NCBI GenBank assembly: GCA_016938095.1
Contig: JAFGVG010000142.1
Span: 1-7,642 of the forward strand
Source of the DNA: Bacteroidales bacterium
GTDB taxonomy: Bacteria > Bacteroidota > Bacteroidia > Bacteroidales > UBA10428
Length of the DNA stretch: 7,642 nucleotides
Direction: 5' to 3'
The translations under genes and the position numbers were made by a program. Below, piece after piece: positions 1 through 5,957 of the stretch (its first letter is position 1; every line of letters starts with the position of its first letter). Below the pieces are notes generated by a model that worked only from the letters and a program-made list of their open reading frames with translations, did not search any database and was not told the origin of the DNA.

Positions 1-1824
1 CCGACATCTTCAGCAAAAACAACTGTTGAGTTTTTTCCCGAGGGCGGCAGCCTGGTGGAAGGGTTGGAAAATGCCATGGCTATTAAGGCGATGAACCCAT
101 ACGGATTGCCCGAAATGATACGTGGGGTGATTACAGATGCCAGGGGCAATGTTCAGCATCGTATACAAACCGGGGTGAATGGTCTGGCAAAATTCATGTA
201 TACTCCTGGGAATGACACATCTTACCTGAGAATAGACATTCCGGGAAATCATGAGATGGTTACGGTGCTTCCAATGCCTCAAAAGGAAGGAACCATTATT
301 CGGCTTACGGATACTCATGCTGACGCTGCCGATTTGTATATTGCCTGTACAGAAAAGCACAAGAAAACGCAATATATAGTTGCCTTGTCGGAATCCCGGA
401 TCGTCTGGAACAGCAAGTTGTCATATTGCGGTGATACCATGATTACTGTTCCCCTGGTTCCCACCTCAACCGGTATCATGCAAGTTTCTTTGTTTGATTC
501 CAGCGGCATTCTGCTGGCAGAACGGCTGCTTAAGTCAGAAACGCTGCATGAGGCGTTGACAATCAAAACCGACCATCTGGTTTACCGCAACAGGCAGCGG
601 GTGAACGTGCTGATCGATTATCCCGGCAACAGCAAAGTAAATAACCTGGCAATGGCAGTGTCATTGGATCGTTTGGCCAATCACTGCTGCGCACCGGACT
701 TTTACCAGGTAATCAATTCCAATCCATGCGATACAATTATGCCATCATCATTGAACTCCGGATCACCCACCGATATTGAACTGCTTACCACCCATTACAA
801 AATAGTTAACTGGTATGATGTATTGGCAGTGGAAAGTGAAAGGCAGCCGTATATTAGCCACAACGGAATATCCGGTAGGGTCGTCGACAAAAAAGAAAAC
901 ACTGCACAACTGGCCAAAGTAAGGGTTACCCATTTCCCCAATTACCGCTTCTATGAAACACAGTCTGATGAGGCAGGTTATTTTAACATTTCATTTGGGG
1001 CAGACATAGTCGATTTTAAGTATCTCAACATTGAAGCATATGATGCTACCGGCAAAACAAGTCTAAATGCAGAAATAGATCAGGATTACGCCCGGAAAGT
1101 TGCTCAGGCGTTGTTTGAAGATACAAAACACATGCAGAAACAAAAAGTACTTGATTTAATGACCTATGGTGAGCCTGACCTGGTGTACGAACTCCGGTAT
1201 GGTCCTGGCAAATTCAGGAAAACGGCCAAAGAATCGCGAAAAAAATACGACCCAAACCTGTATGCCAATTATACCGATGTTATTGATATTATTCAGGATA
1301 TTAAACCTTGTATTATTCATGATAATAAAATTTTCTTTTCCGAGAACAGGCAATACACCGACTCTGTGAAACCCAGAGAAGCCATCATAGTCATTAACGG
1401 TTCATTAAAGGGTAACCAGGCCGATATGCTCCGTAGCCTGATTTCTTCCGACATTACCAACATAAACATCTCCCAGTCGTTGCTGGATATTCACAAATAC
1501 ACTCCGCTCAATTTCGGAGGTGTTATCGAAATCACCACCATTCAGGGTATGTACCGTTACAGACAGCCACAATTTCAGATTGGGACAAACATCCTCAATA
1601 CGGGACGCGAATTTTATTTACCTGATTATTCCATTGAAAGTTCTGCATCGTCCGATAACCGGAAAACGTTGTATTGGAATCCGAAAATCACTATGAACAA
1701 GGGAAACGTTGTGTTAATAAGCTTTTATACCTCGGATATTAAAGGCGTTTTTCACGGGCATCTTACCGGAACGGATACGGATGGAAATCCTGTGGAACGT
1801 CATTTTCGGTTCAGGGTTGAATGA
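1..1824 (+). CDS. C-terminal part of a large secreted macroglobulin-like protein with carboxypeptidase-regulatory-like and TonB-plug-like domains (5'-truncated)
   Basis: The frame is open from base 1 to a TGA at 1822-1824, giving 607 visible residues; the true start lies upstream. It opens with FFPEGGSLVEGLENAMAIKA (visible residues 11-30), a motif of large Bacteroidetes proteins built from alpha-2-macroglobulin-type Ig-like domains. A carboxypeptidase-regulatory-like beta-sandwich follows at about residues 290-350 (ISGRVVDKK, then DEAGYFNISFG). A degenerate TonB-receptor plug lies at about 460-515 (AIIVING, then FGGVIEITTIQG, matching the usual VVDG...GVIxITTK). The end, around VVLISFYTSDIKGVFHGHLTG, looks like a final Ig-like domain. 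No outer-membrane barrel follows the plug, so this is not a transporter of the SusC type. By family analogy it is exported and probably displayed on the cell surface; the function is unknown. It converges with the minus-strand gene downstream with a 36-bp gap. Domain family assignment is fairly sure, function is not. Confidence 0.85.
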   Translation, partial: PTSSAKTTVEFFPEGGSLVEGLENAMAIKAMNPYGLPEMIRGVITDARGNVQHRIQTGVNGLAKFMYTPGNDTSYLRIDIPGNHEMVTVLPMPQKEGTIIRLTDTHADAADLYIACTEKHKKTQYIVALSESRIVWNSKLSYCGDTMITVPLVPTSTGIMQVSLFDSSGILLAERLLKSETLHEALTIKTDHLVYRNRQRVNVLIDYPGNSKVNNLAMAVSLDRLANHCCAPDFYQVINSNPCDTIMPSSLNSGSPTDIELLTTHYKIVNWYDVLAVESERQPYISHNGISGRVVDKKENTAQLAKVRVTHFPNYRFYETQSDEAGYFNISFGADIVDFKYLNIEAYDATGKTSLNAEIDQDYARKVAQALFEDTKHMQKQKVLDLMTYGEPDLVYELRYGPGKFRKTAKESRKKYDPNLYANYTDVIDIIQDIKPCIIHDNKIFFSENRQYTDSVKPREAIIVINGSLKGNQADMLRSLISSDITNINISQSLLDIHKYTPLNFGGVIEITTIQGMYRYRQPQFQIGTNILNTGREFYLPDYSIESSASSDNRKTLYWNPKITMNKGNVVLISFYTSDIKGVFHGHLTGTDTDGNPVERHFRFRVE

Positions 1825-1826
1825 AA

Positions 1827-1848
1827 GGCTTCTTTTATGTCTTAAGCC
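1827..1848. other. Weak inverted repeat between convergent genes
   Basis: GGCTT at 1827-1831 pairs with AAGCC at 1844-1848 around a 12-base loop, in the 36-bp gap between two converging genes. It could act as a small bidirectional terminator, but the stem is only 5 bp and no clear T-run follows directly, so the assignment is speculative. Confidence 0.2.
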
Positions 1849-1860
1849 AATCCCGTTCTT

Positions 1861-2883
1861 TTAACTGTCTCTTTGTTTTCTTTTGGCGTTGATCAGCGGA
1901 AGCACAATGAAAGCCAGCAGGCCGAGTACCAGGTAAATGAGGTTGGTGGAGGTATGCGCAATCAAGGCGAAAATTTTGCCGTCGGCCTTGTCAATACCAT
2001 AAATAAACAGGGTTTCATATACCATAAAGTGCCATGGTCCAATGCCTCCCTGCACGGGTGCAAGCATGGCAAGGCCTCCCATCAGAAATGTTATCATACC
2101 TGTTTGTATTGACAGGTGAGCTGTGGGTTCAAAGGCATAGAAAATTACGTAAAGCATAAACAACCACATAACAAAGATAAACAGCGTATGCCCTATGAAA
2201 AGCCATTTGTTTTCTAAATTTGCTATTGATCTGATCCCGTCGAGGAAATGATGTTTGATCAGTTTAAGTTTTTTAATAAGCTTGTTTCCTTTTTCTGCCT
2301 TCTTTCTTCTGATATACCGGTTGAAAACCAGAAATACCATGAGAAGCACAATTAATGTTCCCAGTGCAATGGCTAAATTTTGCCATGTAAAAAGAGCGGT
2401 CAGCTTTTCTTTCATTTCGGGATGCGCATCGAAAAAGGATATGAATACTTTAAACTGACTGGCAATAATAACAACGGCCAGCAGCATAAGGGTGACGAAA
2501 TCAGCCATGCGCTCAACAAAAACGGTTCCGGCAAGTTTTACAAAAGGGATCTTTTCATACCGGGTCATTACCGTGCAGCGAAAAACTTCACCAGCTCTTG
2601 GAATCAGAAGGTTAACGAAATATAACAGCACAACAGAAAAATACGAATTGGCGAGCCGCGGGCTGTAGCCCAGTGGTTTTATGAGCATGTTCCAGCGAAT
2701 AGCCCTGCTGATTTGCGACAAGATATTCAGTACTATTGAAACGCCTATCCAGAAGAAATTGAGGTTTCCTAAAATTGTTTTATAGGTCGAAATGGGCTCA
2801 TCCTTGTATACCCACCAGAAAACAAAAATACCGATTGCAAGAAACGCAAGATATTTAAGAATATTCAGAATTTTCTTGATCAT
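1861..2883 (-). CDS. YbhN/UPF0104 family integral membrane protein (lysylphosphatidylglycerol synthase TM-type, flippase-like domain)
   Basis: This is a complete 340-residue protein with about eight hydrophobic segments (roughly residues 10-26, 42-56, 81-95, 127-145, 166-187, 228-251, 261-279 and 303-332), so it sits in the inner membrane. Family signatures are visible: RAIRW at 60-64, NLLIPRAGEVFR at 91-102, GTVFVERMADF at 119-129, and the glycine-rich APVQGGIGPWH at 275-285. These match the transmembrane domain shared by MprF, YbhN and AglD-like proteins. In MprF this part flips lysyl-phosphatidylglycerol; the synthase domain is absent here, and stand-alone members are thought to be lipid or lipid-linked transporters, mostly uncharacterised. 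The length is usual for stand-alone members. The ATG at 2881-2883 has no Shine-Dalgarno but lies about 25-30 bases after a perfect TAnnTTTG box, which supports this start. It is divergent from the Omp85-like gene and appears to be monocistronic within the window. Family sure, substrate unknown. Confidence 0.93.
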   Translation of the reverse strand: MIKKILNILKYLAFLAIGIFVFWWVYKDEPISTYKTILGNLNFFWIGVSIVLNILSQISRAIRWNMLIKPLGYSPRLANSYFSVVLLYFVNLLIPRAGEVFRCTVMTRYEKIPFVKLAGTVFVERMADFVTLMLLAVVIIASQFKVFISFFDAHPEMKEKLTALFTWQNLAIALGTLIVLLMVFLVFNRYIRRKKAEKGNKLIKKLKLIKHHFLDGIRSIANLENKWLFIGHTLFIFVMWLFMLYVIFYAFEPTAHLSIQTGMITFLMGGLAMLAPVQGGIGPWHFMVYETLFIYGIDKADGKIFALIAHTSTNLIYLVLGLLAFIVLPLINAKRKQRDS

Positions 2884-2914
2884 GGATCAACAACAAGCTT
2901 TTACTTTCAGGCAC

Positions 2915-2922
2915 CAAAGTTA
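2915..2922 (-). promoter_or_regulatory. Bacteroidetes -7 promoter box for the YbhN-like gene
   Basis: On the minus strand this reads TAACTTTG, a perfect TAnnTTTG match. Transcription would begin a few bases downstream, near 2908-2911, leaving a leader of about 25-28 bases before the ATG at 2883. I see no good -33 TTTG element at the usual spacing. A second minus-strand match, TAATTTTG at 2954-2961, could be an alternative upstream promoter. Confidence 0.55.
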
Positions 2923-2944
2923 ATGAAATTAGTTACAACACTTG

Positions 2945-2954
2945 GTTGATCAAC
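2945..2954. promoter_or_regulatory. Palindrome GTTGATCAAC in the divergent promoter region (candidate operator)
   Basis: This is a perfect 10-bp palindrome with core TTGATCAA at 2946-2953. It lies between the minus-strand box at 2915-2922 and the plus-strand box at 2986-2993, so a bound protein could affect both genes. The same 8-bp core recurs at 5729-5736 and 5910-5917, both also intergenic. No binding protein can be named from the sequence. Confidence 0.3.
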
Positions 2955-2985
2955 AAAATTAAAAATGATGTGTTTTAAAAAATGT

Positions 2986-2993
2986 TAATTTTG
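2986..2993 (+). promoter_or_regulatory. Bacteroidetes -7 promoter box for the Omp85-like gene
   Basis: The sequence TAATTTTG is a perfect TAnnTTTG match. A transcript would begin near 2998-3001, right at the ATG at 3000. It would exclude the upstream in-frame ATG at 2982, so this box decides the start choice for the following gene. A clear -33 TTTG element is not visible at the expected spacing. Confidence 0.5.
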
Positions 2994-2999
2994 CGGGGT

Positions 3000-4979
3000 A
3001 TGAGAATTCTTTCACGCTTTCTGATACAGATCAGGATGGTTATTGATAACACGAGCAAATGGAGGGTTGCTGCAATTGGTTATAACAGGACTGCTTGTTT
3101 TGCCACCCTAATGCTTATATGTACCACTTATATCTGCACCGGTACAATTATAGCTCAGGAAGTACGCCGGGATTCTCTCGACTTAATTGAACAATTGGTA
3201 GAAAAAAAAGATACCCTGGTTAAATCCGATCTGCCCTCGCCGTTAGTCAAGACTTGGTTGGAAATTCGCGATAGGCCCATTGACAGTGTTTTGTTGCTCA
3301 ACGAAAACTCACGTATCATCAGAGAGCTTCATAGTTTATTATTCAACCGCGCGGTTCCGAAATCTCTTTCTCCTGCTAACAACGCAATTATGGCTTCCAT
3401 GGACGGGTGCATCATTCGCAACATCGAGTTTGAGAATGTGAACCTGTTTGCACCTTCGGTACTTGATACCGGATATGTTTCGGCCAAAAATCTTGAAAGA
3501 TCAGTTGAATCGGTACACAAAGGAACCCGGAATCGGGTTCTTGAACGTTATTTGTTATTTCAACCGGGAGATCGTCTTGATGTTTTTGTTGTTGCCGAAA
3601 ATGAACGTATGCTCAGGGAATTATCGTTTATTATGGACGCAGGTTTTATTGCCAAACGGGTGCCGGGAAGCAGTGACTCAGTTGATTTGTTGTTGGTTAC
3701 GCAGGACATAATTCCGCTGGGCATTGAACTTGAAATAGTCAGTTCATCGCAGATAAATCTTGGCATTTCGCATCACAATGTATTGGGAAGGGGCAACCGG
3801 ATCACCGCTACCTCATACTGGGACGCAGCTCATCATCCCCATTTAGGCTATCGTCTGGCTTATGGTATGGAAAATGTTGCCGGTACTTATGCAAGGGGAA
3901 GTGCTGATTATATTCATAAATGGAACCAGGAAACACTGGCAATGGGATTGTCAAGGGATTTCAGAACCAGTAGTTTTCGTAATGCCGGGGGGATGAACTT
4001 TGAGAATACCTCAGCCATCCGAAATATCGAATTGCTGGATACAACCCTGTCCGATGTGTCATTGGCGTATAACACCATTGACTTCTGGGCTGGTCATTTC
4101 CTGCCATTGCACAAGCCGGGAGATGGCTTTTTCCTGACAGGCCGGTTGAATCAGTTTGAGATCAGCACTGGTCCTGTAACAAATGAGCAGTACCTGTATG
4201 CCTTTCAGGACCATACGCTGTTGTTGTTCTCCACGGGATTTTCACATCAGGGGTTCAGAAAGGATAATCTCATACATACTTTTGGCCGTACCGAGGATGT
4301 ACCCTATGGATATCTTGTCAACTTTACAGCCGGAGTGGAATGGGGTGAATACAAAACCAGGTCGTATTTTGCCGTTGGCGGATCCTTCGGCAGTTATTTC
4401 AACAATGGCGCTCACCTTTCGGGTCAGCTCGGATTCGGAACCTTTCTTAACCAAAACCAGACCGAACAGGGAACTTTCAGCTCACGGCTTCAGTTTTTTT
4501 CAACCCTGCATCGTCAGAAGAGATTTCAGTACAGGAATTTTGTCAAACTGACTTATCTTGATGGTATTGAACGGTATCAGGGTGAGTATACCACCATTGC
4601 CGGAAAGGAAGGTATAACCGGACTTACTGATTCTTACCTGTTGAGAGGAAGTAAAAAACTGGTGCTTAATTTTGAATCGGTATTTTTTAGTCCTTACAAA
4701 TTGTTGGGCTTCCGGTTTGCTTTTTTTGGCGGTATTGATCTGGCGCTGGTGGCAGGAGAAAATGACAGGATCGAGGAATCCGATCTCTACTCGGGCGTTA
4801 GCGTGGGGGTTAGGGTAAGAAACGATCAATTGGTTTTCGATACCTTTGTACTGCGGTTGGGTATTTATCCGGGTAAACCCGGAGACGCCAATGCAAGCAA
4901 TCTGATTATCGACGGAATACCTAAAGAAAGATTTAACGGTTTATTTCCGCAAAAACCGACCCTCGTACCCTTTCAGTAG
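3000..4979 (+). CDS. Omp85/BamA-like outer-membrane beta-barrel protein with one POTRA-like domain
   Basis: From the ATG at 3000 the protein is 659 residues long. A long basic N-region precedes a hydrophobic stretch (ATLMLICTTYICTGTIIAQE, roughly residues 35-54) that ends in a likely signal-peptidase site, so it is exported. A POTRA-like unit spans about residues 137-236: a strand around IRNIEFENVNLF, then SVHKGTRNRVLERYLLFQPG, AENERMLREL and finally SVDLLLVTQD. This is the pattern of Omp85-family POTRA domains ahead of the barrel. The rest is rich in alternating strands (for example YSGVSVGVRVRNDQLVFDTF near the end), as expected for a 16-strand barrel. Proteins of this shape insert or translocate proteins in the outer membrane, but a single POTRA makes it unlikely to be the housekeeping BamA. 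The ATG at 2982 lies upstream of the predicted promoter box, so I prefer 3000; 3036 is a further alternative. It ends 3 bp from the converging lipoprotein gene. Confidence 0.82.
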   Translation: MRILSRFLIQIRMVIDNTSKWRVAAIGYNRTACFATLMLICTTYICTGTIIAQEVRRDSLDLIEQLVEKKDTLVKSDLPSPLVKTWLEIRDRPIDSVLLLNENSRIIRELHSLLFNRAVPKSLSPANNAIMASMDGCIIRNIEFENVNLFAPSVLDTGYVSAKNLERSVESVHKGTRNRVLERYLLFQPGDRLDVFVVAENERMLRELSFIMDAGFIAKRVPGSSDSVDLLLVTQDIIPLGIELEIVSSSQINLGISHHNVLGRGNRITATSYWDAAHHPHLGYRLAYGMENVAGTYARGSADYIHKWNQETLAMGLSRDFRTSSFRNAGGMNFENTSAIRNIELLDTTLSDVSLAYNTIDFWAGHFLPLHKPGDGFFLTGRLNQFEISTGPVTNEQYLYAFQDHTLLLFSTGFSHQGFRKDNLIHTFGRTEDVPYGYLVNFTAGVEWGEYKTRSYFAVGGSFGSYFNNGAHLSGQLGFGTFLNQNQTEQGTFSSRLQFFSTLHRQKRFQYRNFVKLTYLDGIERYQGEYTTIAGKEGITGLTDSYLLRGSKKLVLNFESVFFSPYKLLGFRFAFFGGIDLALVAGENDRIEESDLYSGVSVGVRVRNDQLVFDTFVLRLGIYPGKPGDANASNLIIDGIPKERFNGLFPQKPTLVPFQ

Positions 4980-4982
4980 TAA

Positions 4983-5666
4983 CTATTCCATAAGTTTGTT
5001 GAGAATACTGGTCATCTGGTCGCGCGACACCAATTTACTGTTCTCGTTTATTTTAAAAGCAAAGTCAGTATCCTCAATGGGCTGGAATTTTTCTGCCACA
5101 AAGCGCATTTCCAGGTATAGCAGATCCAGTTCAAATTCCATCAGCACACCCTTAACCTTTTTGTATGGGTTGGTAACATTGGCATTTTTGAGATCAATCT
5201 CGTCGGTATAGTAAATGCTGAATGTTTCACCAGTGGATGGCAATGTTACCAAAGCCTTTTTGCAACAAAATCCGGCTATGGTTTTTGTTTCGCCGGTTTC
5301 TTTGACTTCCATATCCTCCATGCGGTCGAAACAGCACATTTGCTCGTCCCGGCCGCCTTTAAAGAGGAAATGCTTATCCAGCACCTTAAGTACGGTGGAG
5401 CACTTACGTGAACTGAAATGGGTGTAAGAATTAAGCTTGTACATGCCCATGAAACCGTCTATTAAGTTAATGGCATGTTTTTTATCAAACTCCAGTCTCA
5501 TCCGTGAAGGGAGAATGCTTCGGGTTTTCTTATCCAAATCGGTATTCAGATAGGTGATATTATAATCAATGCGACCCGATGTTATCAAATCGTTATCTCC
5601 TTTGTTTTTACAGGATATCACTACCAGGCATAGTATGACAAGCAAAGCGACCAGTGGTTTGTTCAT
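4983..5666 (-). CDS. Small lipoprotein, GLPGLI/DUF4412-like
   Basis: This is a complete 227-residue protein. Residues 1-18 form a type II signal peptide, with hydrophobic LVALLVILCLVVIS followed by the acylated Cys19. The residue after Cys19 is Lys, not Asp, so outer-membrane sorting is likely; the charged stretch KNKGDND after the cysteine resembles Bacteroidetes surface-export signals (inference). The body has the outline of GLPGLI/DUF4412-type proteins: a GRIDYNITYL opening strand at 31-40, the TIAGFCCKKALV segment at 129-140 (family pattern: K-I-x-G-x-x-C-K-K-A), and IYYTDEIDL at 151-159. It lacks the literal GLPGLI motif, so membership is by resemblance. Five cysteines follow the lipid cysteine (89, 111, 112, 134, 135), including two CC pairs, which is unusual. 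Function is unknown. The gene is divergent from the carbamoyltransferase gene and ends 3 bp from the stop of the Omp85-like gene. Confidence 0.85.
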   Translation of the reverse strand: MNKPLVALLVILCLVVISCKNKGDNDLITSGRIDYNITYLNTDLDKKTRSILPSRMRLEFDKKHAINLIDGFMGMYKLNSYTHFSSRKCSTVLKVLDKHFLFKGGRDEQMCCFDRMEDMEVKETGETKTIAGFCCKKALVTLPSTGETFSIYYTDEIDLKNANVTNPYKKVKGVLMEFELDLLYLEMRFVAEKFQPIEDTDFAFKINENSKLVSRDQMTSILNKLME

Positions 5667-5727
5667 GCAGCTATGTTAATGTACGTTTTGGTTTTGTACG
5701 ACGCTTTCACGGGAGTGGTTCCAATAC

Positions 5728-5737
5728 ATTGATCAAT
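5728..5737. promoter_or_regulatory. Palindrome ATTGATCAAT upstream of the lipoprotein gene (candidate operator)
   Basis: This is a perfect 10-bp palindrome with core TTGATCAA at 5729-5736. It lies 12 bases downstream of the candidate minus-strand -7 box at 5749-5756, near the start of the lipoprotein transcript. It is one of three intergenic copies of the same core in the window. Confidence 0.28.
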
Positions 5738-5748
5738 CTGACCTTATG

Positions 5749-5756
5749 TAAAGATA
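5749..5756 (-). promoter_or_regulatory. Candidate -7 promoter box for the lipoprotein gene (one mismatch)
   Basis: On the minus strand this reads TATCTTTA, one base away from TAnnTTTG. It would give a leader of about 75-80 bases before the ATG at 5666. It is the best minus-strand candidate I find upstream of this gene, but the match is imperfect and no clear -33 element is visible. Confidence 0.28.
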
Positions 5757-5800
5757 AAAAAACAATAATAGGGGACGAAAATTCAGAAAGAATATAATGA

Positions 5801-5814
5801 TCCATTTAAATGGA
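5801..5814. repeat. 14-bp perfect palindrome in the divergent intergenic region
   Basis: TCCATTTAAATGGA is fully self-complementary with no spacer. It lies about 75-90 bases upstream of the -7 box of the carbamoyltransferase gene and about 45 bases upstream of the candidate lipoprotein promoter, in AT-rich DNA. This position and symmetry fit a dimeric regulator site, but I recognise no specific regulator consensus. Confidence 0.35.
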
Positions 5815-5887
5815 ATTTATATAAATATTCAAAGTATAAAAATACATCAAATGACAAATATCATTAACTACTGAACAAAGCAATGAC

Positions 5888-5895
5888 TATTTTTG
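5888..5895 (+). promoter_or_regulatory. Bacteroidetes -7 promoter box for the carbamoyltransferase gene
   Basis: TATTTTTG is a perfect TAnnTTTG match in an AT-rich stretch. Transcription would start near 5900-5903, leaving a leader of about 55-58 bases before the ATG at 5958. No obvious -33 TTTG element lies at the usual spacing. Confidence 0.5.
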
Positions 5896-5898
5896 CAT

Positions 5899-5924
5899 TA
5901 TGCTGTATTTTGATCAACAGCATA
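5899..5924 (+). promoter_or_regulatory. Hairpin/dyad at the predicted 5' end of the carbamoyltransferase mRNA
   Basis: TATGCTGT at 5899-5906 and ACAGCATA at 5917-5924 are perfect inverse complements around a 10-base spacer. The dyad starts where the transcript predicted from the box at 5888-5895 would start. It may therefore be an operator overlapping the start site, or an RNA stem that protects the 5' end. The spacer contains most of a TTGATCAA copy (5910-5917). It does not match the standard 18-bp ArgR box. Confidence 0.4.
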
Positions 5925-5957
5925 CCTATTTATATTATTTATTAACCTGAAACCATT

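Noticed and set aside
10..372. Minus-strand open frame opposite the macroglobulin-like gene
   Set aside because: It overlaps a well-supported coding region in full, shows no domain or signal, and has no promoter box; it is a shadow frame.
4183..4551. Plus-strand open frame of 122 codons within the Omp85-like gene
   Set aside because: It is an alternate frame of a clearly coding barrel region, with no own start context or recognisable motif.
5680..5700. Direct repeat TGTACG at 5680-5685 and 5695-5700 just upstream of the lipoprotein start
   Set aside because: Two 6-mers are too short to support a function, and nothing else marks them as a binding site.
5850..5865. Inverted repeat AATGA/TCATT with a 6-base spacer
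   Set aside because: Five A/T-rich base pairs in AT-rich DNA are expected by chance, and the position fits no start or end of a gene.
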